Below, in pieces: positions 17,410-29,590 of a stretch of 64,000 nt of DNA (position 1 is the stretch's first letter; the number at the start of each line of letters is the position of its first letter). Origin of the DNA: Massilia pinisoli (GTDB lineage: Bacteria > Pseudomonadota > Gammaproteobacteria > Burkholderiales > Burkholderiaceae_D). The translations under genes and the position numbers were made by a program. The DNA lies in the NCBI RefSeq assembly GCF_024753285.1, contig NZ_JANUGW010000004.1, positions 310,001-374,000 on the forward strand. Reading direction: 5' to 3'. Below the pieces are notes generated by a model. That model saw nothing but the letters and a program-made list of their open reading frames with translations, had not been told where the DNA came from and ran no database searches.

Positions 17410-19800
17410 TCAGAACTTGTGCGACAACCGCGCGAAGTACGCCGCGCCGTTCAGGCCGAACTGCACGCTCTCGTACTTGAAGCCGTTGTCCGTCTCGTCC
17501 GGATTCTGCTGGGTCGGATGCACGTTGAAGATGTTCGTGCCGCCGACGGTCAGCTTGGTCTTCTCGGTGAACGCCCACGTGAACGCGAGATCGGCCGACG
17601 TCTTCGACTTGTAGTACTGGTCCGGCACCGGCGGGCCATCGAACGTGCCCAGCGTCTGCGGGCCGTAGTGGATGATGCGGAAGTCCGTTTCCAGCTGGCC
17701 GAGCGTGTAGTCGAAGTCCAACGTGGCCTTGCGGCGCGGGCCGCCCTGTTCGATGAACAGGCGCTCGCGTTCGGACAGCAGCACGTCTTCGTGGCCGACC
17801 AGCGAGGCCGGGGCGTGCACGCCCGTCACTTCGGTCTTGCTGAAGTTCATGGCGAGGTAGGTGTTCAGCTTGCCGCCGCCGAGGCTCGTGCGGTGCGACG
17901 CCGTCAGGTCCAGGCCCTGCGTGCGCGTGTCGACGGAGTTCACGAAGAACTGCGCCTGGCCCACGCCCAGGTTCTGCAGGATGGCGCCGAGAGCCGGGTA
18001 GTTGTCGGCGTCGAAGCGGCCCGACAGCACGATGCGGTTGTCGATCTGGATGCGGTACAGGTCGGCCGTGACGGAGACGTTCTTGGTCGGCGTCCACGTC
18101 GTGCCCAACGTGTAGCTCTTCGATTTTTCCTCGTGCAGTTTCGGGATGCCCGCCGCGTTGGCGACACGGCCGCCGTTCGGTGCGAGCACGACGTCGGTCG
18201 GCACGCCGGCGACGAAGTCCGTGAACGTGGACGAGAAGTAGACCTGCTGCAGCGACGGCGCGCGGAAGCCCGTGCTCGCGGAGGCGCGCAGCAGCACGTC
18301 GTCCGTGGCCTTGAACGCGGCGGCCAGCTTGCCCGTCGTCGTCGAGCCGAAGTCGGAATAATGCTCATGGCGCGCGGCGGCCTGCAGCTTCGTGCGCGGG
18401 GCGATGTCCGCTTCGAAGTCGATGTAGGCGGCCGTGCTGTGGCGGTCGCGGTTGGCGGCGTCGCCCGGCTGGAAGCCCGGGAAGCCCTGGCTGCCGGCGT
18501 TGCCGCCGATGCCCACGCCGTCGGCGTCGCTGTACGAACCCGGCTCGCCCGCGAAGATCTGGTAGTTCTCCTTGCGGTATTCGAAGCCAAATGCGGCGTT
18601 CAGGCCGCCGAGGACGTCGTCGTAGAAGCGGCTGAAGTCGGCGTTGGAGGTCAGCTGGCGGAACGAGAAGCCGCCGGCGTCGAACTGCGACGGGCTCACG
18701 CCCTTGCCGCCGTTGATCAGGTCCAGGTTCGCGATCGACGCATTGAGCGTGTGCGAGATGTTGTAGCGCATGCGGTTGTAGCCATAGGTCTGCGAGAAAT
18801 CGCTGGCCCATTCGCCGATGCGGGTGCGGTAGCCGATGATGCCGTAGCGGTCGTCGATGTCGCCGTTGATGAACGGGACGAAGCCGCCCGGGTACATGGC
18901 GGCCGAGTTACGCGACGGGATGTCGTCCGAACCGATGCCGCCGCGCGCCCATGCCGCGGACGACGCGTCGCGCGTCTGGGCGCCGGCCGTCAGGTACAGC
19001 TTGCCCGGACCGACGGGGAATTCGCCGTTCACGTACACGGTCTCGTTCTTCGACTTGGTGTCGCCGATGATGCGCAGGCTGCCCGGGTCGGAGCGGTTGG
19101 AGCGGCCGCGGTCGTAGTATTCACCCGTGATGCCCAGCACGCCGTCGGCGACGGCCACGCCACAGTACGCGGACGCCAGCCAGTTCTTGCCGTCGTGTTT
19201 CGAGTATTCGCCGAAGCCGGCCACGGCCTCGCAGCCCAGGTCCTTGCGCAGCTCGATGTCGAGGACGCCGGCGATGGCGTCCGAGCCGTACTGTGCGGCG
19301 GCGCCGTCGCGCAGCACCTGCACGTCCTTGATGGCCAGGGTGGGCAGCGCGTTCATGTCCGTACCCGTGTTGCCGCGGTTGCGCGCGCCGAACAGGTTCA
19401 CGAGAGCCGTCGTGTGGCGGCGCTTGCCGTTCACGAGCACGAGGGTCTGGTCGGAACCGAGGCCGCGCAGGGCGGCGGAGTCGATCAGGTCGGCGCCGTC
19501 CGCGCCCGTCTGGCGCGTCGAGTTGAACGACGGCGAGATGTTCGCGAGGGTCTGGGCAAGGTCGAACTGGCCGCTTTGCTCGGCGGCCTTCGTCAGCGGG
19601 ATGTAGTCGACGGGCACCGGGGTATCGGTGGACGACGTGTTGCCGACGCGGCGCGAGCCGACGATGTTGACGGTCTGGACGTTGTTGTCCAAAGCGACGG
19701 TGCCCGTTGCATTTTGTGCGAAGGCGGCCGGCGCGAGGGCCAGCGCCGCGCTGCCGTACAGGCCGAGCAGGACAGACTGGCGGATCGTTGTAAGTTTCAA
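17410..19800 (-). CDS. TonB-dependent outer-membrane receptor
   Basis: A 796-residue TonB receptor with start TTG at 19800. A GGAG ribosome site lies 8 nt upstream, and the reading from there gives a clean signal peptide (about 27 residues, ending APAAFA). The plug domain shows VNGKRRHTTALVNLFG and DVQVLRDGAAAQYGSDAIAGVL. The beta-barrel ends in a terminal Phe (LSHKF). The class is active uptake of siderophores, vitamins or other large substrates, but the ligand cannot be read. It is divergent from the ammonia-lyase gene. The repeat B element lies just downstream. Confidence 0.9.
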   Translation of the reverse strand: MKLTTIRQSVLLGLYGSAALALAPAAFAQNATGTVALDNNVQTVNIVGSRRVGNTSSTDTPVPVDYIPLTKAAEQSGQFDLAQTLANISPSFNSTRQTGADGADLIDSAALRGLGSDQTLVLVNGKRRHTTALVNLFGARNRGNTGTDMNALPTLAIKDVQVLRDGAAAQYGSDAIAGVLDIELRKDLGCEAVAGFGEYSKHDGKNWLASAYCGVAVADGVLGITGEYYDRGRSNRSDPGSLRIIGDTKSKNETVYVNGEFPVGPGKLYLTAGAQTRDASSAAWARGGIGSDDIPSRNSAAMYPGGFVPFINGDIDDRYGIIGYRTRIGEWASDFSQTYGYNRMRYNISHTLNASIANLDLINGGKGVSPSQFDAGGFSFRQLTSNADFSRFYDDVLGGLNAAFGFEYRKENYQIFAGEPGSYSDADGVGIGGNAGSQGFPGFQPGDAANRDRHSTAAYIDFEADIAPRTKLQAAARHEHYSDFGSTTTGKLAAAFKATDDVLLRASASTGFRAPSLQQVYFSSTFTDFVAGVPTDVVLAPNGGRVANAAGIPKLHEEKSKSYTLGTTWTPTKNVSVTADLYRIQIDNRIVLSGRFDADNYPALGAILQNLGVGQAQFFVNSVDTRTQGLDLTASHRTSLGGGKLNTYLAMNFSKTEVTGVHAPASLVGHEDVLLSERERLFIEQGGPRRKATLDFDYTLGQLETDFRIIHYGPQTLGTFDGPPVPDQYYKSKTSADLAFTWAFTEKTKLTVGGTNIFNVHPTQQNPDETDNGFKYESVQFGLNGAAYFARLSHKF

Positions 19801-19927
19801 GGGGTGGGCTCCGTGGGAAAAATTGCATATTAAAGAATTTCCATGTAAGCAACCATTGAACGTCTCATAAGTACAACAGGGAACGATTACAATGCGGTCA
19901 CCCATCGACAACCAGAAGGAAAACAGG

Positions 19928-20896
19928 ATGAGCATGCTCCCGCTCCCCACCTATGATGATGTCGTCCAGGCCGCCGGACGCATCGCCGGCGTCGCCAACC
20001 GCACGCCGGTGCTGACCTCGCGCACCGTCGACGAGGCCTTCGGCGCCCAGGTTTATTTCAAGTGCGAGAACATGCAGCGCATGGGTGCGTTCAAGTTCCG
20101 CGGCGCCTACAACGCGTTGATGAAGTTTTCGCCGGAGCAGCGCCGTGCCGGCGTCGTCGCGTTCTCGTCCGGGAACCATGCGCAGGCCATCGCGCTGTCG
20201 GCGAAGCTGCTCGGCATCCCGGCCACGATCGTGATGCCGCAGGACGCCCCCGCCGCGAAGGTCGCCGCCACGCGCGGCTACGGCGGCAACGTCGTGCAGT
20301 ACGACCGCTACACGCAGGACCGCGAGCAGATCGGCCGCGACCTCGCGCAACAGCACGGCCTTACGCTGATCCCGCCGTACGACCATCCGGACGTGATCGC
20401 GGGGCAGGGCACGGCCGCGAAGGAATTGTTCGAGGAAGTCGGCCAGTTGGACGCCTTCTTCGTGTGCCTGGGCGGCGGCGGCCTGCTGTCCGGTTCCGCG
20501 CTGTCCACGCGCGCGCTGTCCCCCGATTGCCGCCTGTACGGCGTGGAGCCGGAAGCGGGCAACGACGGCCAGCAATCGTTCCGCAAGGGCGAGATCGTGC
20601 ATATCGACACGCCGCAGACCATCGCGGACGGCGCCCAGACCCAGCACCTGGGCAACCTCACGTTCCCCATCATCCGGCGCGACGTCGACGACATCCTGAC
20701 GGCCACCGACGACGAACTGCTGCAGTGCATGCGCTTCTTCGCCGAGCGCATGAAGATCGTCGTCGAGCCGACGGGCTGCCTCGGGTTCGCGGCGGCGCGG
20801 CGCATGAAGGATGAGCTGCGCGGCAAGAAGGTGGGCATCCTCGTCAGCGGCGGGAATGTCGACCTGGCGAAGCTGAGCGGTTTTTTGGCCGGCTGA
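19928..20896 (+). CDS. PLP-dependent threonine/serine dehydratase or threo-3-hydroxyaspartate ammonia-lyase
   Basis: A 322-residue fold-type-II PLP enzyme. The Schiff-base lysine is Lys56 (MGAFKFRGAYNA), and the phosphate loop is GGGGLLSG. The length, without an ACT regulatory domain, is that of catabolic dehydratases, serine racemase or threo-3-hydroxy-L-aspartate ammonia-lyase; the sequence looks closest to the last group, whose product is oxaloacetate and ammonia. ATG 19928 was chosen because AAGGA precedes it. It is divergent from the TonB receptor. Confidence 0.85.
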   Translation: MSMLPLPTYDDVVQAAGRIAGVANRTPVLTSRTVDEAFGAQVYFKCENMQRMGAFKFRGAYNALMKFSPEQRRAGVVAFSSGNHAQAIALSAKLLGIPATIVMPQDAPAAKVAATRGYGGNVVQYDRYTQDREQIGRDLAQQHGLTLIPPYDHPDVIAGQGTAAKELFEEVGQLDAFFVCLGGGGLLSGSALSTRALSPDCRLYGVEPEAGNDGQQSFRKGEIVHIDTPQTIADGAQTQHLGNLTFPIIRRDVDDILTATDDELLQCMRFFAERMKIVVEPTGCLGFAAARRMKDELRGKKVGILVSGGNVDLAKLSGFLAG

Positions 20897-20989
20897 AATT
20901 TTTTTGAGGGATTGTCGATTCGGTGATGTCCCGCTCGTCGTAGGGATGTGGCATCCACTTTCACCCTTACCCAACACTCAGGAGGCATC

Positions 20990-21388
20990 ATGAACAAGCA
21001 GATCTTCGTCAATCTGGCCGTCAAGGACCTGAACAAATCCAAGGCATTCTTCGAGGCGCTGGGCTACACGTTCAATCCCCAGTTCACGAACGAGAGCGGC
21101 GCCTGCATGGTCATCGCGGACGGCAGCATCTACGCGATGCTGCTCACGGAACCGTTCTTCAAGACGTTCGTCGACAAGCCGCTCGTGCAGGCGAAGGAAG
21201 CGACGGAAGTCCTCGTCTGCCTGAGCTGCGAGAGCCGCGACGAAGTCGACAGCCTCGTCGCGAAGGCCGTCGCGGCCGGCGGCCGGGCGCCGCGCCCGCC
21301 GCAGGACCACGGGTTCATGTACGGCCACGGGTTCGAAGACCTCGATGGCCATATCTGGGAACTGGCCTGGATGGCGCCGCAGGCCTGA
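20990..21388 (+). CDS. VOC-superfamily (glyoxalase-fold) protein
   Basis: A 132-residue vicinal-oxygen-chelate protein with the betaalphabetabetabeta repeat pattern (MNKQIFVNLAVKDLNKSKAF, then GYTFNPQFTNESGACMVI and HGFEDLDGHIWEL). An ideal GGAGG lies before the ATG. Members include metal-dependent lyases, dioxygenases and non-enzymatic binders, and no substrate can be assigned. It is convergent with another VOC gene whose stop abuts its own. Confidence 0.85.
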   Translation: MNKQIFVNLAVKDLNKSKAFFEALGYTFNPQFTNESGACMVIADGSIYAMLLTEPFFKTFVDKPLVQAKEATEVLVCLSCESRDEVDSLVAKAVAAGGRAPRPPQDHGFMYGHGFEDLDGHIWELAWMAPQA

Positions 21389-21778
21389 CTAGTCCATCGA
21401 GTGCAGGCCGATCATGTTGCCCTCGGTATCCTGGACGAGGGCGATGTGGCCGTACTGCCCGATCGAGAACTTGTCCTTGAAGATGCGCCCGCCGTTTGCC
21501 GCGGCGCGCGCCGCTTCGACGGCGCAGTCGGCGCAGCTGAAATACACGATGACGCTGTTGCCGCCGGCCTTGAAGCCTGGCATCTGCACGAGCGAGCCGG
21601 CCGCACCGCCGTCGTTCGGGTCGCCCCGGAAAGCCCACATCTGCAGGTCGGACGTCGCCGCGTCGCCTTCCGCGCCGAGGCGCTCCAGCGTTTTTTCGAA
21701 CACGGCTTCGTAGAACGCGCGGGCGCGCGTCATGTCGTCGACATAGATTTCGAACCAGCCTACCGCATTTCTCGACAT
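21389..21778 (-). CDS. VOC-superfamily (glyoxalase-fold) protein
   Basis: A 129-residue VOC protein beginning MSRNAVGWFEIYVDDMTRARAFYEAVF, the common start of the PhnB/YdcJ-like group, and ending GHIALVQDTEGNMIGLHS. The start is supported by GAAGGAG upstream. Its stop codon directly abuts that of the preceding plus-strand VOC gene (21388/21389), so two divergent VOC paralogues sit tail to tail. It follows phzF on the same strand by about 100 bp and may be co-transcribed with it. Substrate unknown. Confidence 0.85.
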   Translation of the reverse strand: MSRNAVGWFEIYVDDMTRARAFYEAVFEKTLERLGAEGDAATSDLQMWAFRGDPNDGGAAGSLVQMPGFKAGGNSVIVYFSCADCAVEAARAAANGGRIFKDKFSIGQYGHIALVQDTEGNMIGLHSMD

Positions 21779-21881
21779 CGCAATCTCCTTCGTTGCGCGG
21801 CGGGTTGAGGGATGTTCACGAGCGTACGGGGCCGCGCCGCCGCCATTCTGGCACGAAGCGCGCTCCGTCACACCTGTTCGA

Positions 21882-22676
21882 TCAATCGTTTTCCACCACG
21901 CCACCGACGCAGATGGCGTCGCCGTCCACGCGCGTGCGGATCAGGCAATCGTCGCCCGTCGCGTGGCCCTGGCGCAGCACGATGCCCCGTCCCAGCAGCA
22001 CCGTCAGCGCGCCGGCCGCCACGCCCGTCGCGCGGTCTTCCAGGGCCGGGTCGAGATGGTTGAAATTGCGGCCTTCGAACGTGCCGTCGTCCCGGCGGCA
22101 CCACGCATAGATCCCGTTCACGCCCGCGTCCTTGCCCCACGCGGCGATGCGCGCGAGGTCGGGCGCGAGGCCGTACAGGACGTCCGTGTCCGCCACTTGC
22201 GCCAGCAGCTTGGGGCTGCCGATCGAGGCAATGCGCGGCGGCGCGGCCAGCGCCCGCGGCGCCACGCCCAGCAGCGCCGCGCAAGCATCCACCGTCACGT
22301 CGAGCGCGGGCGCCGGTTGGGCGGACAGGCGCACGAAATACACGCCAGGCGCGCCATCGTCGTCCCGCACCAGTTCCAGTGATTGCCCTTCGACGGCCGT
22401 GCGCACGGCGATTGTGCGGGCCTTCGGATCGCGCGCGAACAGCACGGCCGCCACGGCCAGCGTCGCGTGCATGCACAAGGGGCTGCGCTTGTGCGGATAG
22501 TAGTAATCGACCACGAGGGGGCCGTCGGCAGACGTGTCGATGAAGACGCAGGTCGTGTCGCGTGCACGGGCGAGGGCCAGGCGCGCAGTCGTGTCTTGAG
22601 CGCCGTCTTCGATGACGAGGGCGGGGTTGCCGGCACCGGGGCGGGCACTGAAGCAGCGCAAGGAATGTATGTGCAT
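21882..22676 (-). CDS. PhzF-family isomerase/epimerase
   Basis: A 264-residue protein of the diaminopimelate-epimerase-like PhzF fold. It shows the N-terminal pattern MHIHSLRCFSARPGAGNPALV and the second-domain motif RNFNHLDPALEDRATGVAAGAL. In the usual PhzF pattern a catalytic Glu lies in the N-terminal half (the GN.A.V-E region); here IEDG follows. The substrate is unknown. It is divergent from dnaE2. A LexA box lies 30 bp before its start, so DNA damage may regulate it. Confidence 0.85.
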   Translation of the reverse strand: MHIHSLRCFSARPGAGNPALVIEDGAQDTTARLALARARDTTCVFIDTSADGPLVVDYYYPHKRSPLCMHATLAVAAVLFARDPKARTIAVRTAVEGQSLELVRDDDGAPGVYFVRLSAQPAPALDVTVDACAALLGVAPRALAAPPRIASIGSPKLLAQVADTDVLYGLAPDLARIAAWGKDAGVNGIYAWCRRDDGTFEGRNFNHLDPALEDRATGVAAGALTVLLGRGIVLRQGHATGDDCLIRTRVDGDAICVGGVVEND

Positions 22677-22705
22677 GGTTGGCCAGGTCGGGGTCGTCGT
22701 ATATA

Positions 22706-22721
22706 CTGTGTTTTTATACAG
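22706..22721. promoter_or_regulatory. LexA box between phzF and dnaE2
   Basis: CTGTGTTTTTATACAG is a perfect CTGT-N8-ACAG box and differs from the imuA box at only two internal positions. It lies 33 bp before the dnaE2 start and 30 bp before the divergent phzF start. Confidence 0.88.
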
Positions 22722-22753
22722 TATTGCATGATAAAAACCATTTTAACGTGACC

Positions 22754-25981
<3,228 letters not shown>

Positions 25982-25996
25982 GGGCCGGGCAGAAAT

Positions 25997-26021
25997 GAAA
26001 AGCGCCGCACGGGGCGGCGCT
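25997..26021 (-). terminator. Rho-independent terminator after the PRC-barrel gene
   Basis: AGCGCCGC and GCGGCGCT form an 8-bp stem around a 5-nt loop. Read on the minus strand it is followed by TTTTC, 22 bp after the PRC-barrel stop. Confidence 0.6.
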
Positions 26022-26042
26022 GCAACGATCCGACATGCCTTG

Positions 26043-26444
26043 TCAGGCAGGCTGTGTGCCGTAGTACTCGTGCACCGCACCCATCCACCGCGTATCGGCC
26101 ATGTCGGGCCAGTGGTCGGTGTCGAACCCGGGCGCGTTCTCGATGCGCTCCTTCGGAATGTCCATCGTGAAGCGCTTGTGCCGCGTGTCGAGGGTCAGAG
26201 CCTGCCAGGGCACGGCGAACAGCTTTTCGCCCAGGCCGAGGAAGCGGCTGGACGACATCACCGCGTAGGCGATGGCGCCCGTGCGCATGTCGACCATGAA
26301 TTCCTTGATGACGCCAAGGTGCTCGTTCTGCAGATTGTGGACGTGGTCGCCGATCAGGGTGTTCGCGCCCATCAGTTCAGGGCCCGGTCCCTTGCCGTGC
26401 TTGTTCTTGTACATGCCGTAGTCGTCGCGTTCCTCGTAGGACAT
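26043..26444 (-). CDS. PRC-barrel domain protein
   Basis: A 133-residue protein with a PRC-barrel (about residues 20-90: LMGANTLIGDHVHNLQNEHLG, then IKEFMVDMRTGAIAYAVMS and FAVPWQAL). PRC-barrels occur in photosynthetic reaction centre H subunits, RimM and many stress-linked proteins of unknown role. A very strong ribosome site (GAGGAGGAGGGG) precedes MSYEERDD, suggesting high expression. It follows the chemoreceptor on the same strand by 99 bp. Function unknown. Confidence 0.8.
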   Translation of the reverse strand: MSYEERDDYGMYKNKHGKGPGPELMGANTLIGDHVHNLQNEHLGVIKEFMVDMRTGAIAYAVMSSSRFLGLGEKLFAVPWQALTLDTRHKRFTMDIPKERIENAPGFDTDHWPDMADTRWMGAVHEYYGTQPA

Positions 26445-26543
26445 TTTCCCCTCCTCCTCGCAGCGTTCTTGTCCGGAAGCAGAAGAATAACCGAGTCTGG
26501 CGATTCGCTCCGGCCGCACGCGTACGGCCGGGCTCGGGCGGCA

Positions 26544-28259
26544 TCAGAACGTTTCCCACTCCTCGCCGACGGGAGCGGCCTGCGGGGCCGGCTTGGCGGC
26601 GGACGCACGGGGCGCGACGGCCACGACGGCGCGCGCGGGCACGGCCTTGGTCACGGCTTTCGGTGCTGCCTTAGGTGCGGCTTTCGGTGCCGCTTTAGGT
26701 GCCTGCGCGTCCGTGCTAATGTGGAACAGGCTGACGACCTCGGCCAGCTTGTCGGCCTGCTCGCTCAGGGCCGTCGCAGCGGCGGCCGATTCCTCGACGA
26801 GGGCGGCGTTGTGCTGGGTCGACGAGTCCATGTCGGCGATGGCGCGGTTGACCTGTTCGATGCCGGCGCTCTGCTCGCCGCTTGCGCTGGCGATCTCGGC
26901 GACGATGTCGCTCACCTTGCGGATGCTGTCGACCACTTCGCTCATCGTCGTGCCGGCCTGGTCGACGAGCTTCGTGCCGTCCTCGACCTTGCTGACCGAG
27001 TTCACGATCAGCTCCTTGATTTCTTTCGCCGCCGCCGCCGAGCGCTGGGCCAAGGTGCGCACCTCGCCCGCCACGACGGCGAAGCCGCGGCCCTGTTCGC
27101 CCGCGCGGGCCGCTTCGACGGCCGCGTTCAGCGCAAGGATGTTGGTCTGGAATGCGATGCCGTCGATGACGCTGATGATGTCGACGATCTTCTTCGACGA
27201 ATCGTTGATGGCGCCCATGGTCTGCACGACCTGGTCGACGACGGCGCCGCCCTGGGTGGCGATTTCCGATGCGGCGATCGACAGCTGGCTGGCCTGGCGC
27301 GCGTTGTCGGCGTTCTGGCGCACGGTGCCCGTCAGCTGCTCGACCGTGCTGGCCGTCGTGCCGAGCGAACCGGCTTGTTGTTCGGTGCGGCTCGACAGGT
27401 CCATATTGCCGGCCGAGATTTCCGCCGACGCGGTGGCGATGGTGTCGGTACCGCTGCGCACCTGGGACACGATCGCCACGAGGCCGTCGTTCATGTGGCG
27501 CAGCGCGCGCAGCAGGGCGGCCGTTTCACCTTGGCCCACCGCTTCGATGCGCTGGGTGAGGTCGCCTGCCGCGACCTTTTCGGCCACGTCGACGGCCTGG
27601 CGGATCGGGGCGACGATGGCGCGGGCCAGCAGCCACGCGCAGACGGCGCCGAACAGTACGGCCACGCCGGCCAGCACCATGATCATGCGCGCGCTGTTGC
27701 GGTTGGCCGTGTCGATCTTCTTGGCGATGGCGTCGATGTTGGCCTGCTGCATCTTGACGAGTTCGTCCTGCTTGCCTTCGTAAGCGTCCGACGTCGGCAT
27801 GTATTCCTGGTTCAGGATGCGCTCGGCCGCCTCGGCGTCACCGCTGGCCCTGGCCTTGATGGCCCTGACCTTGGAATCGGTGTAGGCCTTGCGCAGTTCG
27901 ACGATGCGGTTGAAGAGGGCGTGTTCTTCCGGGCTGTCGAGCAGGGGTTCGATTTGCTTGACCAGCTCGGTCGACCGGGTCGCCGTCTTCTCGCCGTCGG
28001 CCTTGAAGAATTGGACGAGGCTCGGGTCCGTGCTCTTGACGATGGCAGCGGTGCGGCGCACGGCCGCGAACGTCTGCATATGCCATTCGGCGAGCATGCG
28101 TTCCTTGGCCAGCGGCACGGCCATCATCGCGCGCGTGGCGTCCGCGATGGCATTCAGGCGCCAGACGGAGGCGGCCGCGATGACGAGTGTCAGGCCCAGA
28201 ACGAGGGCGAAGCCCACACCAAGACGTTTCGCAATATTCATGTTGGCGAGAAAGCCCAT
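26544..28259 (-). CDS. Methyl-accepting chemotaxis protein with C-terminal WETF tether
   Basis: A 571-residue transmembrane chemoreceptor. TM1 is at about 8-30, with a helical-bundle periplasmic sensor to about 190, then TM2 (about 191-213), HAMP, and the signalling domain with the hairpin tip [37 protein letters not shown] split over about 380-415. The tail is an Ala/Lys/Pro linker (KAAP repeated) ending EEWETF, like the NWETF pentapeptide that docks CheR and CheB in Tsr/Tar. ATG 28259 has AAGGAAG upstream. The ligand is unknown. No che genes are nearby. Confidence 0.92.
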   Translation of the reverse strand: MGFLANMNIAKRLGVGFALVLGLTLVIAAASVWRLNAIADATRAMMAVPLAKERMLAEWHMQTFAAVRRTAAIVKSTDPSLVQFFKADGEKTATRSTELVKQIEPLLDSPEEHALFNRIVELRKAYTDSKVRAIKARASGDAEAAERILNQEYMPTSDAYEGKQDELVKMQQANIDAIAKKIDTANRNSARMIMVLAGVAVLFGAVCAWLLARAIVAPIRQAVDVAEKVAAGDLTQRIEAVGQGETAALLRALRHMNDGLVAIVSQVRSGTDTIATASAEISAGNMDLSSRTEQQAGSLGTTASTVEQLTGTVRQNADNARQASQLSIAASEIATQGGAVVDQVVQTMGAINDSSKKIVDIISVIDGIAFQTNILALNAAVEAARAGEQGRGFAVVAGEVRTLAQRSAAAAKEIKELIVNSVSKVEDGTKLVDQAGTTMSEVVDSIRKVSDIVAEIASASGEQSAGIEQVNRAIADMDSSTQHNAALVEESAAAATALSEQADKLAEVVSLFHISTDAQAPKAAPKAAPKAAPKAVTKAVPARAVVAVAPRASAAKPAPQAAPVGEEWETF

Positions 28260-28533
28260 ACGATTCTTCCTTACGTGAAGCGTGATTTGTTGTGTCCGGC
28301 AGGCGGAATGGTTGCCGTAACGACTTGACAACCCCCGGAAATCCGGTCCGGAAAAGCGTCTCCGTTACGAATTCTACTTATGGAAGGGAAAAATTTGTTA
28401 CTTTCTGGAACGCCTTGCGCGAAACGTTAGCGCCTTATCACCATAATGTTGTCCGCAGGTGACAATCTGATGCATACCAGATAAAAGCGCGCGCGTCCTG
28501 CGCCGTCATGGCAGGACTCGGCATGGGGAGGGG

Positions 28534-29580
28534 TCAGGGATGGGCGGCCGCGTGCAGGCGCGCGATGCGTTCTGCCGTCGCGGGGTGCGTCGACAGGTAG
28601 GTCATCGATTGCCGCAGCCAGCGCGGCATGTTGCTCTCGCCCGGATGCTGGCGTTCCAGTGCCTGCAGGGCGGTCGCGAGGGCATCCGGCGACAGGCCGT
28701 TGCGGCGCAGGACGCCGACGGCGTAGTCGTCCGCTTGCAGTTCCATCGCGCGCGAATATTGCATCTGCGTCAGCACGGCGGGCAGGCCGGCAGCGACGGC
28801 GCTGAAGTCGCCGAACAGCGTGGCCGACAGGGCGGCCGTCAACGACGAACCCGTCATCGCGCGGGTGGCGTGGCGCAGTTCGATGTGGCCGACCTCGTGG
28901 CCGAGCACGCCCAGCAGGCCTGCCTTGCCGTCTTCGTCCAGTTCATTGTCGTCGCCGAACCCGAGGCGGACCATGTCGTCCGTGACGACGATCGTACCGT
29001 CCGGCAGCGCGAGCGCGTTGGCGCCCAATATGGTCGATGCGCGCACCAGTACGCGCACGGGCACGCGCGGGTGCGCGGGCAGGGCGCGCGGCAACAGGGC
29101 CTGGACTTCGGCGATGCGGTCCTCCGAGAGACGCGACGGCGTCACGAATCCGCGCGCTTCCAGGCCGGCGAGCGCGGCCTGGCCGAGCGTCTTGTCGACC
29201 GACGCCGGCAAATGCGCGGCGATCCGTTCGGCGGCGGCCGGCAGGCCCCAGAAGAAGCCGGCAGCGAGCAGCGCCAGCAGCAGGACGAGGGCGACGAGGG
29301 CGGCCGGCCAGTTCGCCTGCCAGCGTTCCACGCGACTCTTGTCGTAGCCGAGCGCCGCCAGCATTGCCTGCCGCTGTGGGCCGTACGGGATTTCGCACGA
29401 GGCGTCGCCCAGGCGCAGCACGAGCGGCGCCCGTTCGAACGGCTCGGTCATGACGATGGTCGACAACGGATAACTGCGCGAAAAATCCGGTGCATCGACG
29501 TGGAGGTGGCCGGCGCGCACGTCCAGGCCGACCGGTTGCAGGCGGGCGCTGTGGCCATCGAAGAATTGTGCGGCGATCAT
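28534..29580 (-). CDS. M48-family membrane metallopeptidase
   Basis: A 348-residue protein. An N-terminal region (1-90) of unknown fold is followed by one membrane segment (about 92-113) and an M48 peptidase domain. The zinc motif is HEVGH with His228, Glu229 and His232, and the third ligand is likely a Glu in the SRAMELQADDYAV segment. Such proteins act in envelope quality control. It starts 10 bp after the stop of the upstream YjgN-like gene, so they form an operon. Confidence 0.88.
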   Translation of the reverse strand: MIAAQFFDGHSARLQPVGLDVRAGHLHVDAPDFSRSYPLSTIVMTEPFERAPLVLRLGDASCEIPYGPQRQAMLAALGYDKSRVERWQANWPAALVALVLLLALLAAGFFWGLPAAAERIAAHLPASVDKTLGQAALAGLEARGFVTPSRLSEDRIAEVQALLPRALPAHPRVPVRVLVRASTILGANALALPDGTIVVTDDMVRLGFGDDNELDEDGKAGLLGVLGHEVGHIELRHATRAMTGSSLTAALSATLFGDFSAVAAGLPAVLTQMQYSRAMELQADDYAVGVLRRNGLSPDALATALQALERQHPGESNMPRWLRQSMTYLSTHPATAERIARLHAAAHP

Positions 29581-29590
29581 GTGAGTCTCC

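Noticed and set aside
17398..19833. Long plus-strand open frame opposite the TonB receptor
   Set aside because: Composition is typical of a shadow frame (Arg/Val/Ala runs) and it has no start signal; the minus strand encodes a recognisable receptor.
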